A DNA stretch of 64,000 nucleotides from Candidatus Methylomirabilis sp. (GTDB taxonomy: Bacteria; DYJV01). Positions 35,335-44,661 of this stretch are shown one piece after another. How positions within the stretch are numbered: position 1 is the first letter of the stretch; every line of letters begins with the position of its first letter. The position numbers were made by a program, and so were the translations under genes. Under the pieces are notes generated by a model that saw only the letters and a program-made list of their open reading frames with translations, was not told the origin of the DNA and ran no database searches. The stretch is taken from positions 22,646 to 86,645 of the forward strand of contig DYJV01000001.1 of NCBI GenBank assembly GCA_020722945.1, given 5' to 3'.

Positions 35335-35910
35335 ATGGCATCATTAAAAGGTTCAAAAACAGAGAGAAACATCCTTACTGCTTTTTCAGGAGAGTCTCAA
35401 GCAAGAAACAGATATACCTATTTTTCTTCTCAGGCTAAAAAAGAGGGTTTTGAGCAGATAGCTTTTATCTTTGAAGAGACTGCAAATCAAGAGAAGGAGC
35501 ATGCTAAAAGATTATTCAAGCTTTTGGAGGGTGGAGAAGTAGAAATTTCTGCAACTTTCCCTGCTGGTAAAATAGGTAGCACAGTTGACAATCTTCTTGA
35601 AGCTGCTGGTGGCGAACATTACGAATATTCTGTAATGTATCCAGATTTTGCCAAAGTTGCAAGAGTGGAGGGCTTTGAAAATATTGCAAGAATATTTGAA
35701 GCTATTGCAGTTGCGGAGAAGTTTCATGAAGAGAGGTATAAGGATTTTGCTAAAAATATAAAAGATGGCAAGGTGTTTAGCAAGGGTAAAAGTGTTGTAT
35801 GGAGATGTAGAAACTGTGGCTATGTTCACGAAGGGGAGACAGCATTAGATGTTTGCCCTGCTTGTGCTCATCCACAGGCTTACTTTGAAATTATATCTAA
35901 AAACTGGTAA
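35335..35910 (+). CDS. rbr: Rubrerythrin
   Basis: 191 residues. The N-terminal ferritin-like four-helix domain carries the di-iron ligands in FSGESQARNRYTYFSSQA (about 18-35), EETANQEKEHAKRLF (about 49-63), then ARVEGFENIARIFEAIAVAE and EKFHEERYKDF. The C-terminus is a rubredoxin domain with CRNCGYVHEG and CPACAHP, whose four cysteines bind one iron. Rubrerythrin reduces hydrogen peroxide in the cytosol of anaerobes, with electrons from rubredoxin or NADH oxidoreductases. The gene is followed by a flavodiiron protein and CydA-like genes, forming an oxygen-defence block. Confidence 0.97.
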   Translation: MASLKGSKTERNILTAFSGESQARNRYTYFSSQAKKEGFEQIAFIFEETANQEKEHAKRLFKLLEGGEVEISATFPAGKIGSTVDNLLEAAGGEHYEYSVMYPDFAKVARVEGFENIARIFEAIAVAEKFHEERYKDFAKNIKDGKVFSKGKSVVWRCRNCGYVHEGETALDVCPACAHPQAYFEIISKNW

Positions 35911-35973
35911 TAAGTTGGAAAGTTATAGGATATTACCAATTTTTATGAGTGATTTTTATAAAAGGGGGTAGAG

Positions 35974-37194
35974 ATGCAAGATAATTTTAAAGCTCTAAAA
36001 ATAAGTGATAATGTTTATTGGGTTGGTGCTATAGATTGGAAAATAAGGGATTTTCATGGATATCTTACCAGCCGAGGGACAACATACAATGCGTATCTTA
36101 TAATTGCTGATAAGGTAACATTGGTAGATACAGTAAAATCCCCATACATGAAGGAACTGCTTTCAAGAATTTCCTCTGTAATTGATCCTAAAAAGATTGA
36201 CTATATAATTTCTCAGCATTCAGAGATGGACCATTCAGGGTGTATTCCTGAAATTATAAATATTATAAATCCTGAAAAAGTATTTACTTCAGTTGCGGGG
36301 GCAAAAGTATTAAAAGAACACTTTGATTTTGATTATGATTTGACTCCTGTAAAAAATGGGGAGAGTATATCTTTGGGTAATATGAATTTATCTTTTTATG
36401 AAACCAAAATGCTTCATTGGCCTGAAAGTATGATATCTTACCTTGACAAAGATCAGATTTTATTCTCCCAAGATGGTTTTGGGCTTCACCTTGCAACATA
36501 TGAGAGATTTTCAGATCAGCTCCCTGAATATCTATGGTTTGAAGAAGCAGCAAAATATTATGCAAATATCCTTCTCCCTTATTCAAAACTAATTTTGAAG
36601 TTACTTGATACTCTCAATGCAATGAAGCTTAACATTAAAATTTTGGCAAATGATCATGGTCCTATTTTTAGAGGGGGTGATATTTTTAAAATAATTTCTT
36701 ATTACAGTTATTGGGCGACTCAATCCCCTACAAATAAAGCTGTTATAATTTACGATACAATGTGGAACAGCACAGAGCTTATGGCTCGTGTAATAGCTGA
36801 AGGTCTTTTTTCGGCTGGGGCAATCCCTGTGGTAATGTCTACAAAGGTTTCTCACCGAAGTGATATTATTACTCAGCTTCTTGATGCAGGTGCTATGGTG
36901 GTTGGAGCACCTACTATAAACAATATGATGTTTCCTGAAATTCAGGATGTAATGTCTTATGTCAGAGGACTCAAACCTGAAAATCTTATAGGGTTTACAT
37001 TTGGTTCTTACGGTTGGAGTGGCGAAGGTCCCAAACAGCTCAAAATTTACCTTGAAGAGATGAAGGTAAAAATTATAAGGGATGAATTGAGAGTCAAAAA
37101 TGTTCCTAAAGATGCTGCACTTAAAGAGTGTTTCGAAGCTGGAAAGGCTTTGGGTGAAATTATAAAGGATTACCCTAAATGCAAATTTCTTTAA
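35974..37194 (+). CDS. Flavodiiron protein (oxygen/nitric oxide reductase)
   Basis: 406 residues, the minimal class A architecture. The metallo-beta-lactamase-like domain supplies the di-iron ligands H82, E84, D86 and H87 in SQHSEMDHSG, with later ligands in LHWPESM, SQDGFG and NDHGPIF. The C-terminal flavodoxin domain (from about 252) has IIYDTMWNSTELMARVIAEG for FMN and FGSYGWSGEGPKQL. Such proteins reduce O2 to water or NO to N2O in the cytosol, with electrons usually from rubredoxin. There is no fused rubredoxin or NADH domain. The rubrerythrin gene ends 63 bases upstream, and the downstream gene overlaps by 16 bases. Confidence 0.96.
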   Translation: MQDNFKALKISDNVYWVGAIDWKIRDFHGYLTSRGTTYNAYLIIADKVTLVDTVKSPYMKELLSRISSVIDPKKIDYIISQHSEMDHSGCIPEIINIINPEKVFTSVAGAKVLKEHFDFDYDLTPVKNGESISLGNMNLSFYETKMLHWPESMISYLDKDQILFSQDGFGLHLATYERFSDQLPEYLWFEEAAKYYANILLPYSKLILKLLDTLNAMKLNIKILANDHGPIFRGGDIFKIISYYSYWATQSPTNKAVIIYDTMWNSTELMARVIAEGLFSAGAIPVVMSTKVSHRSDIITQLLDAGAMVVGAPTINNMMFPEIQDVMSYVRGLKPENLIGFTFGSYGWSGEGPKQLKIYLEEMKVKIIRDELRVKNVPKDAALKECFEAGKALGEIIKDYPKCKFL

Positions 37195-37949
37195 AAGATT
37201 ACCTTGAAGAGCTTTACCAAAATTACAACAGAAGAGATTTTGTAAATCCTGATCCATTGCAGTTTCTTTATCTTTATGATGATCCAAGGGATATCGAAAT
37301 TGCTGCAATGGTTGGAGCATCACTTGCTTATGGGAGAGTTGAAATAATAGTAAAAAATTTAAGCAGTATATTTGCTAAAACAGGTAAACCATTTCAATAT
37401 ATTTTGAGAAAAAAAGAGAGTGATATAAAGAGTGATTTTGTAGATTTTAAACATAGATTTACAACCGGCAGAGAGATATCAGATATGTTTATACTTCTTA
37501 AAAGGATATATGATAGCGGCTTGTCTCTATTTGATTTTTTTTACAACATATATAGAAATTCTGATAATAATCTTATTGTTACTCTTCAGAAATTTTCCAA
37601 TCATTTTTCAAGTTGTGATTCACTTATCCCTGATGTATGCAAAGGTAGTGCCTGCAAACGTCTTTTTCTTATGCTGCGATGGCTTGTCAGAAAGGACAAT
37701 GTTGATCTGGGACTCTGGGATAAACTCCCTTCGAGTGAGCTAATTATCCCACTTGATACACATATGTTGAATATTTCATTGAAATTAAATTTTATTAAAA
37801 CAAAATGTAATTCATTAAAAAATGCAATTGAAGTTACAGAAAAATTTAAAAAAATTAATTCTATGGATCCGGTAAAGTATGATTTTGTTCTTACCAGATT
37901 TGGTATTAGAAGAGATTTTGATATTAATCAGCTTGTTTTTTTATCTTAA
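37179..37949 (+). CDS. TIGR02757 (DUF2400)-family protein
   Basis: 256 residues, recognised by DPLQFLYLYDDPRDIEIAAMV near 26-46, the following GASLAYGRVEIIVKNL, and the C-terminal pattern KRLFLMLRWLVRKDNVDLGLW with PLDTHMLNISLKL and DPVKYDFVLTRFGI. The fold resembles HhH-GPD DNA glycosylases (helical, with a late DThM and LxRFG), but I know of no assigned activity. The start overlaps the flavodiiron gene by 16 bases, so the pair is translationally linked. A DNA-repair or stress role is suggested only by fold and context. Confidence 0.85.
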   Translation: MQISLKDYLEELYQNYNRRDFVNPDPLQFLYLYDDPRDIEIAAMVGASLAYGRVEIIVKNLSSIFAKTGKPFQYILRKKESDIKSDFVDFKHRFTTGREISDMFILLKRIYDSGLSLFDFFYNIYRNSDNNLIVTLQKFSNHFSSCDSLIPDVCKGSACKRLFLMLRWLVRKDNVDLGLWDKLPSSELIIPLDTHMLNISLKLNFIKTKCNSLKNAIEVTEKFKKINSMDPVKYDFVLTRFGIRRDFDINQLVFLS

Positions 37950-37973
37950 TTTTTAAATTGAAGGAGGTTTTCT

Positions 37974-39263
37974 ATGGATTATCCATTATGGATTATACCA
38001 GGTATTAGTGGTGCAATGGTTATTGCAATTAATGCAATTCTTCATGTTTTAATCTCGCATTTTGCTGTTGGCATGGGACTTTTTGTTGCTGTTGCAGAGC
38101 TAAAAGCTATAAAAAGTGGTGATAGAGATTATGTTGATTTTGTAAAAAATAGTAGTAAGCTTATTCTTCTTATCTCAGCAATTATAGGTGCTTTGACAGG
38201 GGTAGGGATATGGTTTACCATTGCTCTTGTTTCCCCTTCAGGGACTAGCTCTCTGATACACAATTATGTTTGGGGATGGGCTATTGAGTGGATTTTCTTT
38301 GTTCTTGAGATAGTTGCAATTCTTGTCTACTACTATACATGGGATAAAGTTTCAGACAAGTTTCATAATTTTGTTGGATGGCTTTATTTTATTGGTGCAT
38401 ATTTAAGTCTTGTTATTATAAATGGAATAATAACATTCCAGCTTACTCCAGGCAACTGGCTCAAAACTCATGCTTTTTGGGACGGATTTTTTAATCCTAC
38501 TTACTTCCCTTCCCTTGTTGGAAGGTCAGGTATATGTTTCTTTCTGGCAGGAGTTTTTGCAACTCTTGTTTTATCATTTATGAAAAATATGGATATAAAA
38601 GCCAAAGCTGGTAGGTTGGCAGGATGGTTCTTGATTTTTGGGATTATCTTGACTTACTTAGGGTTCTTCTGGTGGCAAAATGCTATCCCTGCTCAAGTAA
38701 GACAAAACTTTTTAGGTGCAAACACAATACTTACAGATTTTTACAAATATGCTTCTATGCTTGGGATAGTTACTTTTGTAATAGCATTTATCTTTACAAT
38801 GGTTGTTCCTAAAAAGATGAATATCGTAATTTCTCTTATACTTCTTATTTTATCTCAGCTTGCTTTTGGTTATTATGAATTTACGAGGGAGAGAGCGAGA
38901 AAACCTTATGTAATAGTTGATTATATGTATTCACACGGTATTTTAAAAAGTGAAGTTGAAAAGCTCAATAAAGATGGGATATTGTCAAAAGTAAAATGGG
39001 CTAATCCAAGGCACTCCCAAGACCCAATAGTTGTTGGTAGAGCTGTTTTTGATGCTCAATGTATAATTTGTCACGATCTACACTATTTTAATGCAAAACC
39101 TTTATTTGATAATATCAAAGGTATGGATTCTGAAAGTATAAAATCTGATATTCTTGAGTCCCTTGATGCTAATCCTCTTATGCCCCCATTTATTGGGAAC
39201 GAAAAAGAGAAAGATGCACTTGCTCTCTACTTAGAATATTTAGGTAAAAACGTAAAAAAATAA
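37974..39263 (+). CDS. CydA-like cytochrome bd-superfamily subunit with fused c-type heme
   Basis: 429 residues with about eight hydrophobic segments. The N-terminal helix pattern ILHVLISHFAVGMGLFVAV aligns with CydA around heme ligand H19 (here H24), and the next block, TGVGIWFTIAL then WGWAIEWIFFVLEI, resembles CydA helices 2-3. The position of CydA H186 is not histidine here (NPTYFPSLVGRSG). The quinol-binding Q loop is absent. The C-terminus (from about 345) is a small periplasmic cytochrome c domain with C363-I-I-C366-H367 and a likely Met ligand in NPLMPPF. It probably accepts or donates electrons through heme c. It pairs with the next gene, 12 bases downstream; no CydB is present. Confidence 0.82.
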   Translation: MDYPLWIIPGISGAMVIAINAILHVLISHFAVGMGLFVAVAELKAIKSGDRDYVDFVKNSSKLILLISAIIGALTGVGIWFTIALVSPSGTSSLIHNYVWGWAIEWIFFVLEIVAILVYYYTWDKVSDKFHNFVGWLYFIGAYLSLVIINGIITFQLTPGNWLKTHAFWDGFFNPTYFPSLVGRSGICFFLAGVFATLVLSFMKNMDIKAKAGRLAGWFLIFGIILTYLGFFWWQNAIPAQVRQNFLGANTILTDFYKYASMLGIVTFVIAFIFTMVVPKKMNIVISLILLILSQLAFGYYEFTRERARKPYVIVDYMYSHGILKSEVEKLNKDGILSKVKWANPRHSQDPIVVGRAVFDAQCIICHDLHYFNAKPLFDNIKGMDSESIKSDILESLDANPLMPPFIGNEKEKDALALYLEYLGKNVKK

Positions 39264-39275
39264 AGGAGGATTACT

Positions 39276-40364
39276 ATGGATAAAGTTTTAAATTTAATTC
39301 CATCACCAGATGTTTCACCATTACCAAGTCCACCAGAACTTTTTATATTCTTTATAGTGTTTACATTTATCATTCATATACTATTTATGAACTTAACACT
39401 TGGTGGAAGTATTCTATTTGTGATTTCAAAATACTTCTCAAAAGACAAATTTAAAGGCATTGCAAAAGAGATAGGGTCAGTAAATACTTTCAATATCTCC
39501 CTTACGATTACTACTGGTATTGCTCCACTCCTTTTCTATCAGGTTGTTTATGGTCAGTTTTTTTACTCCTCCTCTATCTTGCTTGGTTGGAAGTGGCTTT
39601 TTGCATTAATTGCAATAGTTTCTGCGTATTATGGATATTATCTTTACAAAATGAAACCGGGTTATCTTAAAGATGGTGAGGATGCTGGCGGTGGATTTGT
39701 GGTGGTTGCTACTGTGTTGTTCATCTATGTTGCTCTAATGTTGACTACGAATACAGTGTTGTCATTAGAGCCTGATAAATGGTTAAGTATTTACAAAGGA
39801 AAATCATCAGTTTTTTCTCTTACCGAAATATTTCCAAGATTACTCCATTTTATCTTTGCTTCAATTGCATTTACTGGTGTATTTCTGATGGTCTATTCAA
39901 AGTTGAGAGGCAGCCTCTCGAAAGAGCTAAAAGAGGCTATGTATGATTTTGGTAAAAACTCTTTTGTTTATGCTACGATGATTCAGATACCTGTTGGTTT
40001 GTTTTTCCTCTTTTCACTAAAATCTGAGGCAATGGCTCTTCTACTTGGTGGGAGTAAAGTAGGATTCTATTTCTGGTTAATAGGTATGTTTACTGCGTTT
40101 CTTGGTGTTTACTATGTTTTTAAAAAGAGAGAAACTACTCTACTTTTATCTACTTTGATACTTGTATCAATTGTTTGTATGTCAATTGTAAGGAGAGTTG
40201 TTGAAGATGGGTATTGGAGTAAGTATTTTGATTATGCTACTCTTAAAGTTGCTGCTCAATGGGATGTGTTTGGATTATTTGCTATTCTTCTCGTTGCTCT
40301 TCTTGTTCTTCTCTTTTACACTTTGAAAAGAAATGTAAAAGAGCTCTCAGAATTTAAAAAGTAA
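39276..40364 (+). CDS. Second CydA-like membrane subunit of the bd-type complex
   Basis: 362 residues, about nine hydrophobic helices, no soluble domain. IIHILFMNLTLGGSILFVIS aligns with the CydA heme-ligand helix (H34 equivalent to H19). FPRLLHFIFASIAFTGVFLMV provides H191 at the place of CydA H186, the ligand missing from the partner. TTGIAPLLFYQVVYGQFF resembles helix 3 of CydA. Thus both halves derive from CydA and together could hold the hemes of one oxygen-reducing core. It is preceded by AGGAGG and followed by a strong terminator. O2 reduction is the likeliest activity, but another acceptor is possible. Confidence 0.8.
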   Translation: MDKVLNLIPSPDVSPLPSPPELFIFFIVFTFIIHILFMNLTLGGSILFVISKYFSKDKFKGIAKEIGSVNTFNISLTITTGIAPLLFYQVVYGQFFYSSSILLGWKWLFALIAIVSAYYGYYLYKMKPGYLKDGEDAGGGFVVVATVLFIYVALMLTTNTVLSLEPDKWLSIYKGKSSVFSLTEIFPRLLHFIFASIAFTGVFLMVYSKLRGSLSKELKEAMYDFGKNSFVYATMIQIPVGLFFLFSLKSEAMALLLGGSKVGFYFWLIGMFTAFLGVYYVFKKRETTLLLSTLILVSIVCMSIVRRVVEDGYWSKYFDYATLKVAAQWDVFGLFAILLVALLVLLFYTLKRNVKELSEFKK

Positions 40365-40373
40365 AATTTTATG

Positions 40374-40397
40374 AAAAGGCACTTAAATGTGCCTTTT
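40374..40397 (+). terminator. Intrinsic terminator of the CydA-like operon
   Basis: AAAAGGCAC (40374-40382) pairs perfectly with GTGCCTTTT (40389-40397) around a six-base loop TTAAAT and is followed by CTTCTATATTTTTTT. It begins ten bases after the stop of the second CydA-like gene. Confidence 0.85.
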
Positions 40398-40546
40398 CTT
40401 CTATATTTTTTTCTATTGTTTACCTTTTCAAAATTTCAAATCTTATTTTCAATGTAGCGGATGAGTTTAATAAAAATTTAAAATTTTAATATATTCTCTG
40501 CTCTGCTCTTTTTTTCATTATAAAATTTAATATTTGAAATTTATTC

Positions 40547-40573
40547 TTGAAAAAACTTTCCTTTTTGTATAAT
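40547..40573 (+). promoter_or_regulatory. Promoter of the purH'-purD operon
   Basis: A perfect -10 TATAAT (40568-40573) lies 15 bases downstream of TTGAAA (40547-40552). The spacer is short, so the -35 assignment is less certain than the -10. The transcript would start near 40580, with GGAGGA ahead of ATG 40607. The terminator of the previous operon lies 150 bases upstream. Confidence 0.5.
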
Positions 40574-40606
40574 GGTTATTAAAATAAAATAGTGTTTGGA
40601 GGAATT

Positions 40607-41206
40607 ATGAATATACAGACTGCTTTGGTAAGTGTATCTGATAAAATTGGAGTTGTTGATTTTTGTGACTCTCTTCAAAGAATGGGTATCAAAAAGATAC
40701 TGTCCACAGGTGGCACCGCTAAGTTACTCTCTCAATCTGGGATAAAAGTTACAGAAGTTTCCTCATATACAGGTTTCCCCGAAATGATGGACGGACGGAT
40801 AAAGACTCTCCACCCTAAAATACATGGTGGACTACTTGCATTAAGAGAGAATCCTTCTCATGTCAAAAAAGCGAAAGAGCATTGCATAGATATGATAGAT
40901 CTTCTTGTGGTGAATCTTTACCCTTTTAAGAAAACTATTTCAAATCCTAATGTCCATTTTAAAGATGCTATAGAGAATATAGATATAGGTGGTCCTGCAA
41001 TGATAAGAGCTGCAGCTAAAAATTTTAAAAATGTTGTTGTTCTTGTTGATCCAGATGATTATCTTAAGGTTTTAAAAGAATTGTCAAATGATGGGGATGT
41101 TTCATATGAAACAAGGTTCTATCTTGCTGTGAAAGTTTTTCAAACAATGAGTGATTACGATGGAGCTATATTTAACTACCTCAAAAAAGAGATGGAGAAA
41201 GTATGA
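40607..41206 (+). CDS. IMP cyclohydrolase domain protein (PurH N-terminal half only)
   Basis: 199 residues from ATG 40607, which follows GGAGGA; a GTG at 40592 would add five residues. It matches only the IMP cyclohydrolase (MGS-like) part of Pur[57 protein letters not shown] and [17 protein letters not shown]. It stops at YDGAIFNYL, exactly where PurH would continue into the AICAR transformylase domain. It should close the FAICAR ring to IMP, the last purine step. The formyl transfer must be encoded elsewhere. It overlaps purD by four bases (ATGA). Confidence 0.9.
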   Translation: MNIQTALVSVSDKIGVVDFCDSLQRMGIKKILSTGGTAKLLSQSGIKVTEVSSYTGFPEMMDGRIKTLHPKIHGGLLALRENPSHVKKAKEHCIDMIDLLVVNLYPFKKTISNPNVHFKDAIENIDIGGPAMIRAAAKNFKNVVVLVDPDDYLKVLKELSNDGDVSYETRFYLAVKVFQTMSDYDGAIFNYLKKEMEKV

Positions 41207-42489
41207 AAATTTTAGTTATTGGGAGTGGTGGAAGAGAGCATGCTCTTATTTGGAAAATAAAGCAGAATAAAAATGTTACAAAGATTTACTGTGCACCCGG
41301 TAATGCAGGTATATCTCAATTAGCTCAATGTGTTCCGATTGAGCAGGGTGACGTAGATGGGCTGCTTAAATTTGCATTAGAAGAGAATATCTCTCTCACT
41401 GTTGTAGGTCCCGAAGAGCCTCTTGTTAAAGGGATTGTTGATGCTTTTCAATCAAAAGGGCTTTCAATCTTTGGTCCCCCTCAAAATGCTGCAATACTTG
41501 AAGGTAGTAAAGTTTTTGCAAAAAATATGATGAAACGTTACAATATACCAACTGCTGATTTTGAAGTTTTTGATAGTAGCCAAGATGCAATTAATTTCCT
41601 TATAAAAGCGAAATACCCTCTTGTTATTAAAGCTGACGGGCTTGCTGCAGGTAAAGGTGTGATTATTTGTAAAAATTTTGAGCAGGCAAAAGATGCGGTT
41701 AGTGATATAATGGTTGACAAAATTTTTGGTGAAGCTGGAGATAAAATTGTAGTTGAGGATTGCCTTGTTGGAGAGGAAGCATCTTTTATTGCTGTTACTG
41801 ATGGGAAAACTATTTTGCCCTTTGATTCATCTCAGGATCATAAGGCTGTTTATGATAATGATGAGGGACCAAATACAGGTGGGATGGGAGCATACTCTCC
41901 TGCACCTGTAGTTACAAAAGATGTTTATGACAAAATAATCTCAAGAGTAATGAACCCTCTTATTGAAGGATTCAAAAGGGAGAATATCTCATATAAAGGG
42001 GTTATCTATGCAGGCTTGATGATTACAAATGGAGAACCTTATGTTCTTGAATTTAATTGTAGATTTGGGGACCCAGAGACACAGCCTCTCCTTATTAGGT
42101 TGCAGAGTGATATAGTGGAGATATTTGAAGCCACCATTAACCATAGCTTGGATAAGATCATCCCAAATGTTAGATGGTCAAATTCCGCATCTGTATGTAT
42201 TGTTATGGCTTCAGGTGGTTATCCTGGGCATTATCAGAAAGGATTTTATATATCAGGTCTCGATAATTTTAATCAAGATAAAAATGTTATGATTTTTCAT
42301 GCAGGGACAAAATTAGTTGATGGTAAAGTTGTAAATAATGGTGGTAGAGTTTTGGGAGTTACGGCTCTTGGTTTTTCAATCAAAGAAGCTATAGAAAATG
42401 GGTATAATGCGGTAAGTAAAATTAGTTGGCAGGGTGTTCATTATAGAAAAGATATAGGTAAAAAAGCTTTAAAATATTTTAAATCATAA
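41203..42489 (+). CDS. purD: Phosphoribosylamine-glycine ligase
   Basis: 428 residues, normal length. It is an ATP-grasp enzyme for the second step of purine synthesis (phosphoribosylamine + glycine + ATP). The signatures are [18 protein letters not shown] at the N-terminus, [21 protein letters not shown], the ATP-grasp segment [18 protein letters not shown] near 138-155, and [14 protein letters not shown] near 286-299. The ATG overlaps the stop of the cyclohydrolase gene, so both are made together. Confidence 0.97.
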   Translation: MKILVIGSGGREHALIWKIKQNKNVTKIYCAPGNAGISQLAQCVPIEQGDVDGLLKFALEENISLTVVGPEEPLVKGIVDAFQSKGLSIFGPPQNAAILEGSKVFAKNMMKRYNIPTADFEVFDSSQDAINFLIKAKYPLVIKADGLAAGKGVIICKNFEQAKDAVSDIMVDKIFGEAGDKIVVEDCLVGEEASFIAVTDGKTILPFDSSQDHKAVYDNDEGPNTGGMGAYSPAPVVTKDVYDKIISRVMNPLIEGFKRENISYKGVIYAGLMITNGEPYVLEFNCRFGDPETQPLLIRLQSDIVEIFEATINHSLDKIIPNVRWSNSASVCIVMASGGYPGHYQKGFYISGLDNFNQDKNVMIFHAGTKLVDGKVVNNGGRVLGVTALGFSIKEAIENGYNAVSKISWQGVHYRKDIGKKALKYFKS

Positions 42490-42498
42490 GAGGTCTTT

Positions 42499-42753
42499 AT
42501 GGAGAAAAGGAAATTGACATTGAAAGATATAGATAAATTAATAGCAGCAAGGAAGAAATTAGTTACATTTTCGATAATAGTTGCTTTTGGTGCAATGGTT
42601 GGTGATTTTACATTTACTCAAGATTTCTTTAAACATGTAGATGCACTTGGGGTATTTAGTATATTTGCATTTGCTTATGCAGGTTACAATGAATGGGTTT
42701 TGAGAAAATTATTAAGAGGAAGGGATGAGATCAAAAATGGAGGAGCAGAGTAA
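42499..42753 (+). CDS. Small two-helix membrane protein of unknown function (84 aa)
   Basis: 84 residues: a basic N-terminus (MEKRKLTLKDIDKLIAARKK), two hydrophobic helices (about 21-37 and 47-64) and a charged C-tail. I do not recognise a family. In many bacteria the cNMP/CBS/DUF294 - exonuclease - acetyl-CoA synthetase cluster also contains a small two-helix membrane protein (DUF485 or DUF4212) partnered with a solute:sodium symporter. This protein occupies that place, but no symporter gene is present and the sequence is not clearly DUF485. It overlaps the next gene by 29 or 17 bases depending on start. Confidence 0.65.
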   Translation: MEKRKLTLKDIDKLIAARKKLVTFSIIVAFGAMVGDFTFTQDFFKHVDALGVFSIFAFAYAGYNEWVLRKLLRGRDEIKNGGAE

Positions 42754-44635
42754 GCTACATCTTATTAAATCGAAGCTAAAAGATTTTCCAATCTTTAAAA
42801 AACTTGACAATATCCGCATTGATGAGCTTTGCCAAAAGAGTGACATCATAGAAGTTGAAGCTGGCAGTGTAATATTTAAAAAGGATGAGAGTTGTCAAAA
42901 GGGTGTTTTTTTAGTTGTTGATGGGGTAGTCTCCATTGATAATTCTGAAAAAAGTGTTTCCTACAAGGTTTCTAATGGTGATTTTGTTGGGTTGACAGCT
43001 TTTTTAGGTAGAAGAACATACCCTGTTACTGCAACTTGTGTTGAGGATAGTGAGCTTATATTTCTTCCTGATATCTGAATTTACCGCCTGATTGGGGAGG
43101 ATCCTGATTTTAAAGATTTTTTTCAGAAAAAACTTAACAAGATTCTTTCTGAAAGTAGAATAAAAACTTCTGATAAGATATTTACGACTACTTATAGACC
43201 TGTTGGTTCTTATATGACTTCCCCTGTTGCAACAATCCCTGAATTAACCTCTTTTTTTGATGCTATAAAAATTATGGGTGATCAAAAAATAGGTTCTCTG
43301 ATAATTGTTGATGCTCGCAACTATCTAAAAGGATTATTGACTACCAAAGGTTTAATACATAATTTTTTTAACAAGTATCCAGACAAAAAAGTTAGTGATC
43401 TTACAGCTATAGATTTTATAAATAAAAAGCCAGTTACTATCCCTCCTGAGTATCCACTTATTGAAGCACTTTACGAAATGCAAACAAGAGATGAGGATTA
43501 TGCTGTTGTATGCAACAAAAATATACCTGTGGGGATAATCTCTGCAAAAGATGTTTTGAGAATTTTATTTAAAAGTGCTTCTGTTTATGAATCTCATATT
43601 GATAATGCAACTACTTTGTCAGAGTTAAAAGATATTCACTCTAATCTCTTTAAGATTGCTGAAAGCCTTTTCCAGAATACAAGATTTATATCTGATGTTT
43701 TGACTATCCTATCTTCTATTCATCTAAAAATTCAGAAGAGAGTTTACGATATCTCTGCTTCTACCTTTAATGAAAAAAATGAACATAATATAAATATTTA
43801 TGATGTTCCTCACGCTTTTATTATTATGGGTAGTGGAGGAAGGCGAGAGATGAATCTTGATCCTGACCAAGATAATGGTTTTATACTTGGTGATAATATC
43901 ACTGATACTGAGAAAAAAGCCATTGATGAATTTGGAAAACTCCTTGTTGAGAATCTTGCTTTTGTTGGATATGAAAAGTGTGAAGGGAATGTAATGGTTA
44001 CCAACCCTGAAATGAACAAGACCCTCTCAAAGTGGAAAGAGGATATCTCTTCTTGGATAGATAATCCGGGTCAGTGGGGGATTAGATGGTCTTCCATTAT
44101 TTTTGATTTTGATTGTCTTTCAGGAGATGAATCACTTTTATGGGGTATGAGGGAGCATATCCTGCAAAAGATAAAACAGAAGCCAGTATTTTTACTTCAA
44201 ATTCTTCAGAGTGACTCTACTCATGCAATCCCATTATCTATATTTGGTTCTTTCGTTACAGAGAGTAAAGGTGAGAGGAAGGGAACATTCAACCTTAAAC
44301 GAACAGGGTTGATGTTTATTGTTGATATTGCAAGAGTTTTTGCACTTTATAAGGGGTTAACTGATCTAAATACGAGACAAAGGTTGAGACATCTTGAAAG
44401 GCTTAATGTTCTTTCAGAAGGTTTGGTTCAAAATGTTCTTGAAGCATATGAAGTTATGGCTAATATCATTTTGATGCACCAAATTAATCAATCTAAAAAT
44501 AATGAAGCACTTGATAAATTTATCAATCCTAAAAAGCTTTCTGTCTATAAACAGGAGAAATTAAAAGAAGCATTGAGGACTACATCCAAATTTTTAGATA
44601 CTGCATTGAGCTATTTCAGTGGTTCGCCATTTTAA
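42725..44635 (+). pseudogene. cNMP-binding/CBS/DUF294 nucleotidyltransferase-like gene interrupted by in-frame TGA
   Basis: One frame runs from ATG 42725 (or 42737) to 44635, broken only by TGA at 43076-43078. Upstream is a cyclic-nucleotide-binding domain (about 117 residues, ending SELIFLPDI). The frame resumes at once with IYRLIGEDPDFKDFFQKKL, then a CBS pair (YMTSPVATIPELTSFF and LLTTKGLIHNFF to ISAKDVLRILF), a DUF294 nucleotidyltransferase-like domain (MGSGGRREMNLDPDQDNGFI) and its helical C-terminal domain. The sequence between the TGA and the next ATG (43214) reads as protein, with no ribosome site there. It may be a nonsense pseudogene, a recoded UGA, a sequence error or two separate peptides. 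DUF294 proteins usually accompany acetate uptake genes and dnaQ, as here. Confidence 0.75.
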
Positions 44636-44661
44636 CTAAAATATAAAATTTGGATGCAACA

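Noticed and set aside
36601-37323. 240-codon open frame on the - strand
   Set aside because: It lies fully under the flavodiiron and TIGR02757 genes, has no ribosome site or recognisable domain, and is Cys/His-rich in the manner of antisense shadow frames.
43076-43130. Selenocysteine reading of the in-frame TGA
   Set aside because: No clear SECIS-like hairpin was seen immediately downstream, and the place is the end of a cNMP domain, where no catalytic cysteine is expected. Kept as a possibility but not called.
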